Assembly (NCBI GenBank): GCA_963813555.1
Contig: CAWEZX010000018.1
Location: 372,001-436,000 of the forward strand
Direction: 5' to 3'
DNA from: Roseiarcus sp963813555
GTDB taxonomy: Bacteria; Pseudomonadota; Alphaproteobacteria; Rhizobiales; Beijerinckiaceae
Length of the DNA stretch: 64,000 nucleotides
Under the pieces are notes generated by a model. That model had not been told where the DNA came from and did no database searches. It saw only the letters and a list, made by a program, of their open reading frames with translations. A program made the position numbers and the translations under genes. Each line of letters starts with the position of its first letter. The stretch's first letter is position 1. Shown here one piece after another: positions 7,847 to 16,211 of the stretch.

Positions 7847-9415
7847 ATGGCGCTCTCGGCCAAATTGATGTTGCGGCAAGGTCAGACGATGGTTCTGACG
7901 CCGCAGCTTCTTCAGGCGATCAAGCTGTTGCAGATGCCGAATTTCGAGCTGACCCAATTCATCGAGAACGAATTGACGAGCAATCCGCTGCTTGAGCGGG
8001 CGGAGGAGCGTGAAGAGGCGCTCCCAGAGCAGACCGAGGCTCACCGCGCCGGTTTCGCCGAAGCGCCAGCCGAACCAGGCGATTGGGCGGGAGAGGCGCT
8101 AGAGACGGACGCAGGGCGCCTCGCCGCCAATCTCGGCACCGAGGTCGAAAACGCCTTCGATGCGGACCGCACTGCGCCCGCGATCCAATCCGCTCCGTCC
8201 GACGGCTTGAGCGCGCACGCTTGGACTGGCGTCGGTTCGGGCCCTGACGCTGGCGAGGCCCCTGACTTCGAAGCTTACGTCGCCGAGGTCGTGTCGCTTC
8301 GCGACCACCTCGAGCGTCAGGCGGCGATCCTGCTCCCCGACCCCGCCGAGCGCATCATTGGCGCCGCGCTGATCGACGGGCTGGACGAGGCCGGATATTT
8401 CGTCGGCTCGATTGCCGAAATCGCCGAGCGGCTTGGCGCCGACATCGATCGCGTGGAGCGTGTGCTCGCGCTCATGCAAACACTCGAGCCCACGGGGGTG
8501 TTTGCGCGCTCGCTCGCGGAGTGCCTGGCGCTTCAGCTTAAAGAACGGGACCGCTTCGATCCGGCGATGCAGGCGTTCGTGGAGAACCTGCCGGCGCTCG
8601 CCAAGCGGGACTTTCCGCTGTTGCGCCGCGTCTGCGGCGTCGACGACGAGGACTTGCGCGACATGCTGGCCGAGATCCGGCGGCTCGAGCCCAAGCCAGG
8701 GCGCGCCTTCGGCGATCCGCCGGCGGCGCCGGCGATCCCCGACGTCCATGTCACCGCGGCGCAGGATTTTGGCTGGCGCGTCGAGCTCAATACTAAGGCG
8801 CTGCCGCGGGTGCTCGTCAATGAGGTCTACGCCGCCGAGATCCGCCGTGGCGCGAAGCGGGACGAGGACCGGCAATACGTCTCCACCCAATTGCAGTCGG
8901 CCAATTGGCTGACCAAGAGCCTCGAGCAGCGCGCGCGCACCATCCTCAACGTGGCGAGCGAGATCGTGCGCCGGCAGGACTCCTTCCTCCTCCAGGGCGT
9001 CTCAGGCCTGAGGCCGCTCAACCTGAAGATGGTCGGCGAAGCGATCGGCGTGCACGAATCGACGGTCTCGCGCGCCACCGCGCATAAGTTTATTCAGACG
9101 CCGCGCGGCCTGTTCGAGATGAAATATTTCTTCACCGCGGCGATCGCATCGACAGAACCGGGACAGGCCCATTCGGCGGAAGCCGTGCGCCAGCGCATCC
9201 GGCAGATGATCGACGGCGAGGATCCGGAGGAGGTGCTGTCCGACGACGTGATCGTCGAACGCCTGCGCAAGGCGGACATCCTTGTGGCGCGCCGCACCGT
9301 CGCTAAGTATCGCGACAGTCTTAAGATCCCGTCGTCGGTTGAAAGGCGCAGAATGAAGATGGCGTCGACGCGCGCCCGGGTTCAACGCGCCAATTCCCTG
9401 GCAGTTGAAGCATAA
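7847..9415 (+). CDS. rpoN: RNA polymerase sigma-54 factor
   Basis: An alternative sigma factor that recognises -24/-12 promoters and needs AAA+ activators. The 522-residue protein has the Gln/Leu-rich activator-response region (LRQGQTMVLTPQLLQAIKLL, residues 7-26), a core-binding middle, an HTH (GEAIGVHESTVSRA) and the RpoN box ARRTVAKYR at about 481-489. ATG 7847 starts the conserved MALSAKLMLRQ; upstream frame extension is not conserved-looking. It is followed by hpf and ptsN, a classic trio. Its product should serve the sigma-54 promoter at 28712. Confidence 0.96.
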   Translation: MALSAKLMLRQGQTMVLTPQLLQAIKLLQMPNFELTQFIENELTSNPLLERAEEREEALPEQTEAHRAGFAEAPAEPGDWAGEALETDAGRLAANLGTEVENAFDADRTAPAIQSAPSDGLSAHAWTGVGSGPDAGEAPDFEAYVAEVVSLRDHLERQAAILLPDPAERIIGAALIDGLDEAGYFVGSIAEIAERLGADIDRVERVLALMQTLEPTGVFARSLAECLALQLKERDRFDPAMQAFVENLPALAKRDFPLLRRVCGVDDEDLRDMLAEIRRLEPKPGRAFGDPPAAPAIPDVHVTAAQDFGWRVELNTKALPRVLVNEVYAAEIRRGAKRDEDRQYVSTQLQSANWLTKSLEQRARTILNVASEIVRRQDSFLLQGVSGLRPLNLKMVGEAIGVHESTVSRATAHKFIQTPRGLFEMKYFFTAAIASTEPGQAHSAEAVRQRIRQMIDGEDPEEVLSDDVIVERLRKADILVARRTVAKYRDSLKIPSSVERRRMKMASTRARVQRANSLAVEA

Positions 9416-9455
9416 TAGCGATTTTACTATTAATTTGAACGATTTATCACGACGA

Positions 9456-9484
9456 TTGACATGCGCCGGGTAGGCTCCTAACGC
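9456..9484 (+). promoter_or_regulatory. Possible sigma-70-type promoter for hpf
   Basis: TTGACA at 9456-9461 is followed by a 17-nt spacer and TAACGC at 9479-9484, about 130 nt before the hpf start. The -35 is a perfect match and the -10 is weak, as is common in alphaproteobacteria. Confidence 0.3.
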
Positions 9485-9614
9485 TAGCTGCGACTCGGGC
9501 GACAGGAATTGACCGAGGCGAAGTGGAAAGAGCAGGCAGGAACGCGCGGGGCGCGGCGCGGAGGGGCGGCGAAAGCAGTCGCCCGCTACGCCTGAGAGGT
9601 AAGGCCAGCGTTCG

Positions 9615-10205
9615 ATGACCTTGAGGGTATCGGGTAAGAACCTCGACATCGGGGAAGCTTTGCGTCGGCATGTCCTGGAAAAAGTCGAGGCGACAGTCGC
9701 CCGCTATTTTAGCGGCTCCGTCGGCGGCCACGTGGTGGTGACACGCGACGGATCCGGCTATCGTTCGGACTGCACGCTGCGCCTGAGTTCCGGGCTCAGC
9801 CTGCACGCTGAGGGTCGAGCGCACGAACCCTACCTTTGCTTCGAGCAGGCGGCCGACAAGATTGAAACCCGGTTGCGCCGCTACAAAACCCGCCTCAAGG
9901 GCCACGCCAGCGCCTCCGCGGCGCATGCGCGGGGCAAGGTTGCTAACTATCTTATCGAATCGCCGCGCGATGAAGAGGAAGAACCCGCAGGGGACTTCAA
10001 TCCCGTCGTCGTGGCGGAGGGAACAGAAGAACTCAAATCTCTTTCGGTCGCCTCCGCCGTTGCTGAACTCGATCTGACCGGCGCTTCGGTCATTGTCTTT
10101 CAGCATGCCGGCACCGGCCGGGTGAATATTGTCTACCGGCGCCGCGACGGCGCGATCGGCTGGCTCGATCCGCAGACGTCTCGCGAATCGTCGGGCGTTC
10201 AATAA
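9615..10205 (+). CDS. hpf: Long ribosome hibernation promoting factor
   Basis: It stabilises inactive ribosomes as 100S dimers in stationary phase. The length of 196 residues is that of the long form. An N-terminal S30AE domain (residues 1-105, starting MTLRVSGKNLDIGEALRRHV) is joined by an acidic linker to the C-terminal dimerisation domain (SVIVFQHAGTGRVNIVYRRR DGAIG). GAGAGGTAAGG precedes the start. The rpoN-hpf-ptsN order supports the call. Confidence 0.94.
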   Translation: MTLRVSGKNLDIGEALRRHVLEKVEATVARYFSGSVGGHVVVTRDGSGYRSDCTLRLSSGLSLHAEGRAHEPYLCFEQAADKIETRLRRYKTRLKGHASASAAHARGKVANYLIESPRDEEEEPAGDFNPVVVAEGTEELKSLSVASAVAELDLTGASVIVFQHAGTGRVNIVYRRRDGAIGWLDPQTSRESSGVQ

Positions 10206-10216
10206 TTGGGACGAAC

Positions 10217-10681
10217 ATGTCGCTATCACAACTCCTTAAGCCGGACGCCGTGCTGGCCGCTCTGAGAGTGAACGGCAAGAAGCAGGCGCTGCAGGAGATG
10301 AGTGAGCGCGCCGCGCTGGTTTCAGGCCTGCCGGCGCGCGAGATCTTTGATGCGATTTTGCAGCGCGAGCGGCTGGGCTCGACCGGGGTGGGCGACGGCG
10401 TCGCCATTCCGCACGGCAAGCTGGCCAAATGCCATCAAATTTGCGGCGTCTTCGCCAGGCTGGACCGCCCGATCGATTTCGAAGCCCCGGACGGCTTGCC
10501 GGTCGATCTCATTTTCATGCTGATCGCCCCGGAGGCGGCGGGGGCGGATCACCTCAAGGCGTTGGCGATGAGCGCCCGGCTGTTGCGCAACGGCGCGGTC
10601 GCCCCCCAATTGCGCGCGACCAAGGATCCCGCTGCGCTTTACGCGCTTCTGACCATGGCGCCGACCTCAAACGCGGCCTGA
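10217..10681 (+). CDS. ptsN: PTS IIA-like nitrogen regulatory protein PtsN
   Basis: EIIA-Ntr is the terminal phosphate acceptor of the nitrogen PTS and regulates potassium transport and stress responses. It has 154 residues with the phosphorylation motif VAIPHGKL; the acceptor His is residue 66. EREXLGSTG-like sequence (ERLGSTGVGDG) precedes it as in the family. It starts 11 nt after hpf. Confidence 0.95.
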   Translation: MSLSQLLKPDAVLAALRVNGKKQALQEMSERAALVSGLPAREIFDAILQRERLGSTGVGDGVAIPHGKLAKCHQICGVFARLDRPIDFEAPDGLPVDLIFMLIAPEAAGADHLKALAMSARLLRNGAVAPQLRATKDPAALYALLTMAPTSNAA

Positions 10682-10702
10682 TCGGCCAGGAGCCTTTGCC
10701 TC

Positions 10703-10942
10703 ATGAAAGCGCGTGTGATCGTGACGTTGAAGTCCGGCGTGCTCGATCCGCAGGGCAAGGCGATCGAGGGCGCGCTCAAGGGACTGGCCGTCGACGGTCT
10801 CAAAAGCGTGCGTCAGGGCAAGATTTTCGACATCGAGCTCGACGGCGACGATCACGCGACAGCGCGCCGAAGGCTGAGCGAGGCTTGCGAGCGCCTGCTC
10901 GCCAACACCATCGTCGAGAATTACGCCATCGAAATCGCGTGA
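10703..10942 (+). CDS. purS: Phosphoribosylformylglycinamidine synthase subunit PurS
   Basis: A 79-residue structural subunit of the three-part FGAM synthase that bridges PurQ and PurL. It has the family pattern ARVIVTLKSGVLDPQGKAIE near the start and ENYAIEI at the end. It is 4 nt upstream of purQ. purL is not adjacent, although purS-purQ-purL is the common arrangement. Confidence 0.94.
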   Translation: MKARVIVTLKSGVLDPQGKAIEGALKGLAVDGLKSVRQGKIFDIELDGDDHATARRRLSEACERLLANTIVENYAIEIA

Positions 10943-10946
10943 GGGC

Positions 10947-11630
10947 ATGCGCGCGGCGATCATCCTGTTTCCCGGAGTTAATCGCGAAGGCGACGTTGCG
11001 CGCGCTCTTCGGCAGGCCACGGGCGCCGAGCCCGCGATCGTCTGGCATGCCGAACACGAACTGCCGCCGGGCCTCGATCTCGTCGTCCTGCCAGGCGGAT
11101 TCTCCTACGGAGATTATCTGCGCTGCGGCGCGATTGCCGCCCGCGCGCCGATCATGCAGGCGGTCGGCGACCACGCCGCGCGCGGCGGACTGGTGCTGGG
11201 CGTGTGCAACGGCTTCCAGATCCTGTGCGAGGCCGGTCTTTTGCCAGGCGTTTTGATGCGCAACGCTGAGCTTCGTTTCGTCTGCAAAATGCAGCACGTG
11301 AGGGTCGAGAACGCACAAACCCCGTTCACGCGCTTCTATGCGCCGGGACAGGTGGTCAAATTCGCCATCGCCCATGGCGAGGGAAATTTCGTCGCTGACG
11401 AGGACACCATCCACAAAATCGAGGCCGAGGGGCGAATCGCATTCCGGTATTGCGACGCCGAGGGTAAGGTTGGGGACGCTTCGAACCCCAACGGCGCGAT
11501 GAATTCCATAGCTGGCGTGTTCAACGACCGGTTCAATGTGCTCGGTTTGATGCCACATCCTGAAAATCTGATCGACCCTCTTGTGGGCGGCGTCGACGGA
11601 CGGGCGCTTTTCGCTTCGCTTGCCGCATGA
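10947..11630 (+). CDS. purQ: Phosphoribosylformylglycinamidine synthase subunit PurQ
   Basis: The glutaminase subunit that supplies ammonia to PurL in step four of purine synthesis. It has 227 residues. It is a class I amidotransferase fold with LPGGFSYGDYLRCG, nucleophile Cys87 in GVCNGFQIL, and the catalytic His/Glu in LMPHPE near the C-terminus. It is coupled to purS. The downstream neighbour is hisE, not purL. Confidence 0.96.
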   Translation: MRAAIILFPGVNREGDVARALRQATGAEPAIVWHAEHELPPGLDLVVLPGGFSYGDYLRCGAIAARAPIMQAVGDHAARGGLVLGVCNGFQILCEAGLLPGVLMRNAELRFVCKMQHVRVENAQTPFTRFYAPGQVVKFAIAHGEGNFVADEDTIHKIEAEGRIAFRYCDAEGKVGDASNPNGAMNSIAGVFNDRFNVLGLMPHPENLIDPLVGGVDGRALFASLAA

Positions 11631-11805
11631 AACGGGATGTCCCGGGCTCCGCGAGGGGGTCCTATGGTTGCTCGCTCGCCCAAAGCTGACGGCGTCCACA
11701 TTAATCCCCAGGTTTTCGCAAAAAAATTTCCGCCTCAGCCTTTTTGTCATAGTGCGGGAACCCTTGTTCGGCATTATCTGGTTCAACTAAGGATAATCCG
11801 AACCC

Positions 11806-12177
11806 ATGACTGATTCGCTCGACAGACTGTTCGCCGCCGTCCACGAGGCCCGGGACCGAAGTCCTTCGGTCTCCCGCACGTCTAAGTTGTTCCGTGACGG
11901 GGTGCAGAAAATGGCCAAGAAATTGGTCGAAGAGGCGATCGAGGTCGGGCTCGACGCGGTGCAGATGAACCGCAAGTCGGTGATCCTGGAGAGCGCCGAC
12001 GTTTTCTATCATCTTGCCGTCATCTGGGCCGAATGTGGCGTTTCGCCGGCCGACGTCATGGGCGAGATCGACCGGCGGGAGCGCGTTTACGGCATCGCCG
12101 AAAAACTGCCCAAGCAGGCGAGCGCGGCTCAGATCCGACGCATGGCGCCGTGGGCCGCGCGCCGCAGGGCCTCCTGA
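11806..12177 (+). CDS. hisE: Phosphoribosyl-ATP pyrophosphatase
   Basis: The second step of histidine synthesis, hydrolysing PRATP to PRAMP. The 123-residue all-alpha NTP-PPase (MazG fold) has the metal-binding signature KKLVEEAIEVGLDA and ESADVFYHLAV. A MazG-like housekeeping role cannot be fully excluded since no other his genes are near. The C-terminus is longer than usual by about 15 basic residues. Confidence 0.85.
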   Translation: MTDSLDRLFAAVHEARDRSPSVSRTSKLFRDGVQKMAKKLVEEAIEVGLDAVQMNRKSVILESADVFYHLAVIWAECGVSPADVMGEIDRRERVYGIAEKLPKQASAAQIRRMAPWAARRRAS

Positions 12178-12505
12178 TCCGACGCAAACCGATCGGTCAG
12201 AAGCGGACGCGTCAGCCGGTCGCGGCCGACAATTCTTAAAAACCTAGCGCTTTTCGAGACCCCCGCTCCCGCGAGGGCGGACTCGAACGATCTGGACGCG
12301 GTCTCGCGGCGACGCGTCCGCGCCAAGGTGACGGCCTCACGGCGAGCGCGACCTTAAACAAGACCGAACGCTATTCGGCTCACGAATTAGGCGGGCGGGC
12401 CGATCACGCATGGACCGCCTGGGAATCATCCGGCTCATGACGCTGGAACCTTGGGGAAAGACGTGAATTGACCAATGGGCGGCCACGTGGTTAGCGGGGC
12501 GGCGC
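12178..12505. other. Intergenic region without visible gene
   Basis: These 328 nt between hisE and the next gene hold a GC-rich stretch with short self-complementary segments (around 12266-12290). I recognise no gene, RNA or clear terminator. Confidence 0.5.
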
Positions 12506-13417
12506 ATGCTTAGTACGTGGAAATACATGCTCTTGCTGGCTTTGGCGCTTCCGGCCATCTATGCGTACGCGCCGCCGAATCTCGAGGACATCGCCAAGCC
12601 TCGATGGCTCGATAACATTGGTGTCTTCATCACCAGGTCCCTTGCCTCCGCAAAGCCGCGAGCGGAGGTTTCTCCAGTCGACCCAATCGCCGCAGCGAAT
12701 GTCGACGAGGACTTGGACTATCGAATCGCCCAACGGATGAAGTCGACCGAGGGATGGCGCACATTCTTGACCGCTCATCCGGACGGCCCCCACGCGCAAT
12801 TAGCGCGGGCGGAGCTCGACGAACTGGCCCCCTCGGAGACGCCCGCCACGCCGGCGGCTTTGCCGGCTCCGGATGGTGCGCCGCCAGACACGAAAATTCC
12901 GAGCGAGGTCGTTTCCCCACCCCAGCCATCCGCAGGGACTGAAGCCGCGAGGCTTGCTTCCGATGAGATCTGCAAAGGCGACGAAGACCGTCTGGAACAA
13001 TTGTCCAAGAGCCCGACAAGCGACGGCGTCATTCGGTTCCTGATTGAGATGCGCTGCGAGAAGTTGCGGCCGCAACTCCTTCTCCTGGCTGAACGGCTGG
13101 ACGACAAGGCTCCCGCGGCTGCCGGCGCCGCTGTTCAAGGTCCCGCCTTAAGCGTCCTTCCGGAATCGGTTGTTTCGGCGCCTCCTTTACCGCCGCCAAG
13201 AATGCGCGCGAACGAACTTCAGAAGAAGCCGCGCTCCAACCTCGCGTCACGCGGTCTCCAGTCAAGGCGGCATGCTGGCAAATCGACAGCCCCAAGCTTG
13301 CCGCCGTTCCTTTTGGCTCTGTTCGGCCAAGGGCCGAGGAGCTCGATTGGGATCCGACGAACCCGAGCCGGCGGCGGACCGGGCAGCGGCGCGGGATCAG
13401 GCGGCGGGGGCCGCTGA
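12506..13417 (+). CDS. Hypothetical secreted or membrane-anchored protein
   Basis: A 303-residue protein of unknown function. Residues 5-24 are a hydrophobic signal or anchor (YMLLLALALPAIYAYAP). Residues 75-108 carry a W-x2-FL-x3-HP-x2-PHAQLAR-x-ELD motif like that found in alphaproteobacterial caspase-associated and peptidoglycan-linked proteins. The rest is Pro/Ala-rich and low complexity, ending in a Gly/Ser-rich tail. The C-terminal 60 residues may be out of frame, since another frame there is similarly open. Confidence 0.6.
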   Translation: MLSTWKYMLLLALALPAIYAYAPPNLEDIAKPRWLDNIGVFITRSLASAKPRAEVSPVDPIAAANVDEDLDYRIAQRMKSTEGWRTFLTAHPDGPHAQLARAELDELAPSETPATPAALPAPDGAPPDTKIPSEVVSPPQPSAGTEAARLASDEICKGDEDRLEQLSKSPTSDGVIRFLIEMRCEKLRPQLLLLAERLDDKAPAAAGAAVQGPALSVLPESVVSAPPLPPPRMRANELQKKPRSNLASRGLQSRRHAGKSTAPSLPPFLLALFGQGPRSSIGIRRTRAGGGPGSGAGSGGGGR

Positions 13418-13523
13418 CTGAGGCTTCTGGGGCTGCGCCAGCAGCTCTGGCGGTTCTTGGTTGCAGGTCACGAGCTTTCGGGGTCCGATCATCTCGAAGA
13501 CGGGCGGACCGGACCGCCATCGC

Positions 13524-14300
13524 TCACAGCACCACGGGATTTTGCCCGCCGTCCATGGATAGGGTGACGCCAGTGACGTAGCCCGCCTTCGCCGAGGCGA
13601 GGAAAAGAACCGCGTCGGCGATCTCTTCCGCCGAGGCCATGCGGCCGAGCGGCAGCCGCGCAACGCTGCGACGGCGCGCTTCGTCGACCGGGATATTGGC
13701 GAGCCGCGCGTCGGCCGCGAGTTCCTCCGCCACACGGTCCGTCTCCGTCAGACCCGGACTGACGGCGACGACGCGAACGCCTTTGCTCGCGTAGGTCGCG
13801 CCAAGCCCGGCCGTGGCCAGCATCAAGGCGGCGTTGGCCGAGCCGCCAGCGAGATGCGTTGACGAGGCGACTTTGCCGCCTACTCCGATGACGCTGACGA
13901 TGACCCCGCTCCCGCGCTTCGCCATGCGCTTCACCATCGGATCGATGACGTTGATGTAAGAGAAGAACTTGGCGTCAAACGCTTCACGCCAAACCGCCGG
14001 GTTCAATTCATCCGGCGGAGTTCGCTTAGCAGCGCCAGCGGAATTCACGAGGATGTCGATCGGCCCGACGCGGTCTTCAACCGTTTCGATCACTCTCTCC
14101 GCGGCGACGGCGTCCACGAGATCGGCGACGACGCCAAACGCCTCTTTGATCTTGGCGCTGGCTTTGTCGATATTGTCGCGGGAGCGCGAACAGATGGCGA
14201 TCCGCGCGCCTTCGGCCGCAAAGGCTAAGGCGCAAGCAAGCCCGATACCCTTCGAGCCGCCGGTAACGAGCACAACTTTACCTTTGAGTCCCAGCTCCAT
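13524..14300 (-). CDS. Short-chain dehydrogenase-like protein lacking the YxxxK motif
   Basis: A 258-residue Rossmann protein with TGGSKGIG (13-20), a conserved NSAG segment and VVAVSPGLTETDR. Where SDR enzymes carry Tyr-x-x-x-Lys, this one reads GGSAN before AALM, so both the catalytic Tyr and Lys are missing. It may be a non-catalytic or divergently acting SDR. ATG at 14300 begins the domain; longer starts would run into the upstream gene. It lies 8 nt after the dienelactone hydrolase, in an apparent operon. Confidence 0.85.
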   Translation of the reverse strand: MELGLKGKVVLVTGGSKGIGLACALAFAAEGARIAICSRSRDNIDKASAKIKEAFGVVADLVDAVAAERVIETVEDRVGPIDILVNSAGAAKRTPPDELNPAVWREAFDAKFFSYINVIDPMVKRMAKRGSGVIVSVIGVGGKVASSTHLAGGSANAALMLATAGLGATYASKGVRVVAVSPGLTETDRVAEELAADARLANIPVDEARRRSVARLPLGRMASAEEIADAVLFLASAKAGYVTGVTLSMDGGQNPVVL

Positions 14301-14308
14301 CGCCGGGG

Positions 14309-14983
14309 CTAGCCGAGGCGCTGGTTCAAGAACGCCGTCGCGCGGCCCCAAGCCAGCTCGGCGGCCTGGCGATCGTGCGCCGCCATTCGCTGCTCGTTGA
14401 CGAACGCATGATCGGCGTCATAACGGAAGAACTCGGCTTCCTTGTTCGCAGTCTTCAGCGCCTTCTCGAAAGCATCGACGGCGGCGGGCGTGATGTGATC
14501 GTCTTTGTTGGCGAAATGGCCCTGAAGCGGAATCTTGACCTCCGCCGGTTTGGCAGCCTGCTCAGGCGGTAGCCCGTAAAAGGAAATTGCCGCGGTCAGC
14601 TCGGGGATTTTCGCCGCGCCGATGATCGCCACCGCCCCGCCCATGCAAAATCCGGCGATGCCGACCTTAGCCCCGTTACGCTTGAGATATTGGACCGCCC
14701 CGCGCACGGTCTGCTCGGTCGCGTCGAGGAAGTTCAGCGACATCATTTCTTTCGCGGCGCGCTCCGCGTCGTGATAGGGCACGACAACGCCGTTGAAGAG
14801 GTCGGGCGCCAAGGCGTCGAAGCCGGCGAGGGCGAAGCGATCGACCATCGCCTTGATCTGCTCGGCTAGCCCCCACCATTCCTGGATCACGACGACGCCC
14901 GGAGCGTCGCCGCGCGCGGCGTTGGCGAGATAGCCCTTGGCGTCGCCGCCGTCGGGACGTTTGAAAGTGATCTCCGTGCCCAT
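14309..14983 (-). CDS. Dienelactone hydrolase family protein
   Basis: An alpha/beta hydrolase of 224 residues. The nucleophile is Cys113 in GFCMGG, as in carboxymethylenebutenolidase, with Asp near 161-162 (NKDDHITP) and His192 (DADHAF) completing the triad. WWGL near residue 36 is typical of the family. The natural substrate is uncertain: many members are not in chlorocatechol pathways. It is transcribed with the atypical SDR. Confidence 0.92.
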   Translation of the reverse strand: MGTEITFKRPDGGDAKGYLANAARGDAPGVVVIQEWWGLAEQIKAMVDRFALAGFDALAPDLFNGVVVPYHDAERAAKEMMSLNFLDATEQTVRGAVQYLKRNGAKVGIAGFCMGGAVAIIGAAKIPELTAAISFYGLPPEQAAKPAEVKIPLQGHFANKDDHITPAAVDAFEKALKTANKEAEFFRYDADHAFVNEQRMAAHDRQAAELAWGRATAFLNQRLG

Positions 14984-15086
14984 TGTTCCTCCGCTGTGTT
15001 CCGATCCGTGACGAGAGAGGCGTCGACGGTAACCCGAACGCGTCGGCCTTCCCGTTCAATTGTCCGCGAGCGGCGCCGCCGTGGCT

Positions 15087-16028
15087 TCAGCCGAGCTTCG
15101 ACCCATTGGTCATCAGCAGGACCGAATAGAGCGAGGTCGTGCCGCAGATGTACAGCCGGTTGCGCTTGGGACCGCCGAAAGTCAGGTTGGCGACGATTTC
15201 GGGGATCAGGATCTTGCCGATAAGCTTTCCGTCCGGTTCGTAGCAATAAACGCCCTTGCCGGTGCTCGTCCATATCCGTCCGAACCGGTCGACGCGGAAG
15301 CCGTCATACAATCCGTCCTCCGGGGCCAATTCAGCGAAGATTTCGCCGGGCCCCTTCACGCTCTTGCCGTCCGCGTTGACGGCGTAGCGGCGAATGGCGC
15401 GCGGAATATTCGCCTTGTGCGTGGCGCCGGTGTCGGCGACATAGATGAGCTTCTCGTCGGGCGAAAAGGCGATGCCGTTTGGACGCACCATATTGTCGAT
15501 GAGCCTGGTGATCGCGCTGGTCTTCGGGTCGATGCGATAGACGTGGCAACCATCGATCTCGGGCGTCGCCGGCTCGCCCTCGTTGTCGCCGTCGATGCCG
15601 TAGGCCGGGTCGGTGAACCAGATCGAATTGTCGGACTTGACCACGGCGTCGTTCGGCGAGTTGAAACGCTTGCCCTCCCACTTGTCTGCGAGGACTGAAA
15701 TCGAGCCGTCGAACTCGGTCCGGCTCACGCGGCGCGTCAGGTGCTCGCAGGTGACCAGCCGGCCCTGGTTGTCGACAGTGTTGCCGTTCGAATTGTTGGA
15801 GGCCTGCCGGAAAACCGATACTTGGCCCGATTCCTCAACGAAGCGCAGCATCCGGTTGTTGGGAATGTCCGACCAGATGAGATAGCGGCCAGCCGAGAAC
15901 CAAGCGGGGCCCTCCGACCAAATTGCGCCGGTCCAGTGGCGCGTCACCCGCATATAGCCGGCGAAGAGCTGGTCAAAACGCTTGTCCAGCACGACGAGGT
16001 CCGTGCCTTCGACTTGTCCGTAGAACAT
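15087..16028 (-). CDS. SMP-30/gluconolactonase-type sugar lactonase
   Basis: A 313-residue six-bladed beta-propeller. Motifs are EGPAWF, SPNDAVVKSDNSIWFTDP, RPNGIAFSPDEKLIYVADTG and GFRVDRFGRIW, including the metal-binding Glu, Asn and Asp positions of the family. It likely hydrolyses an aldonolactone to the acid. The start at 16028 has GGAAAGAG just upstream; a longer start at 16067 adds only basic residues. Confidence 0.9.
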   Translation of the reverse strand: MFYGQVEGTDLVVLDKRFDQLFAGYMRVTRHWTGAIWSEGPAWFSAGRYLIWSDIPNNRMLRFVEESGQVSVFRQASNNSNGNTVDNQGRLVTCEHLTRRVSRTEFDGSISVLADKWEGKRFNSPNDAVVKSDNSIWFTDPAYGIDGDNEGEPATPEIDGCHVYRIDPKTSAITRLIDNMVRPNGIAFSPDEKLIYVADTGATHKANIPRAIRRYAVNADGKSVKGPGEIFAELAPEDGLYDGFRVDRFGRIWTSTGKGVYCYEPDGKLIGKILIPEIVANLTFGGPKRNRLYICGTTSLYSVLLMTNGSKLG

Positions 16029-16211
16029 AACTCTTTCCCCCCGTTGCCGCGGCGACCGTTTGGCCAAGGTTGGCGCCTTCGGCGCGCAAGGGCAAGAGCG
16101 GCGTCGGCCTTCCTATGTCAAGGAAAAGTGACGCCTGTTGAGACGACGTTCGCGCGTTTAAACGATCGCAAAGGCTTGCGGGGCGCGCCGGTATCGTCCA
16201 CATTATCGTAC

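Noticed and set aside
15741..16211. N-terminal extension of the SUV3-like helicase
   Set aside because: The extension overlaps the lactonase gene on the other strand, and the helicase family begins near the P-loop; ATG 16212 is the sensible start.
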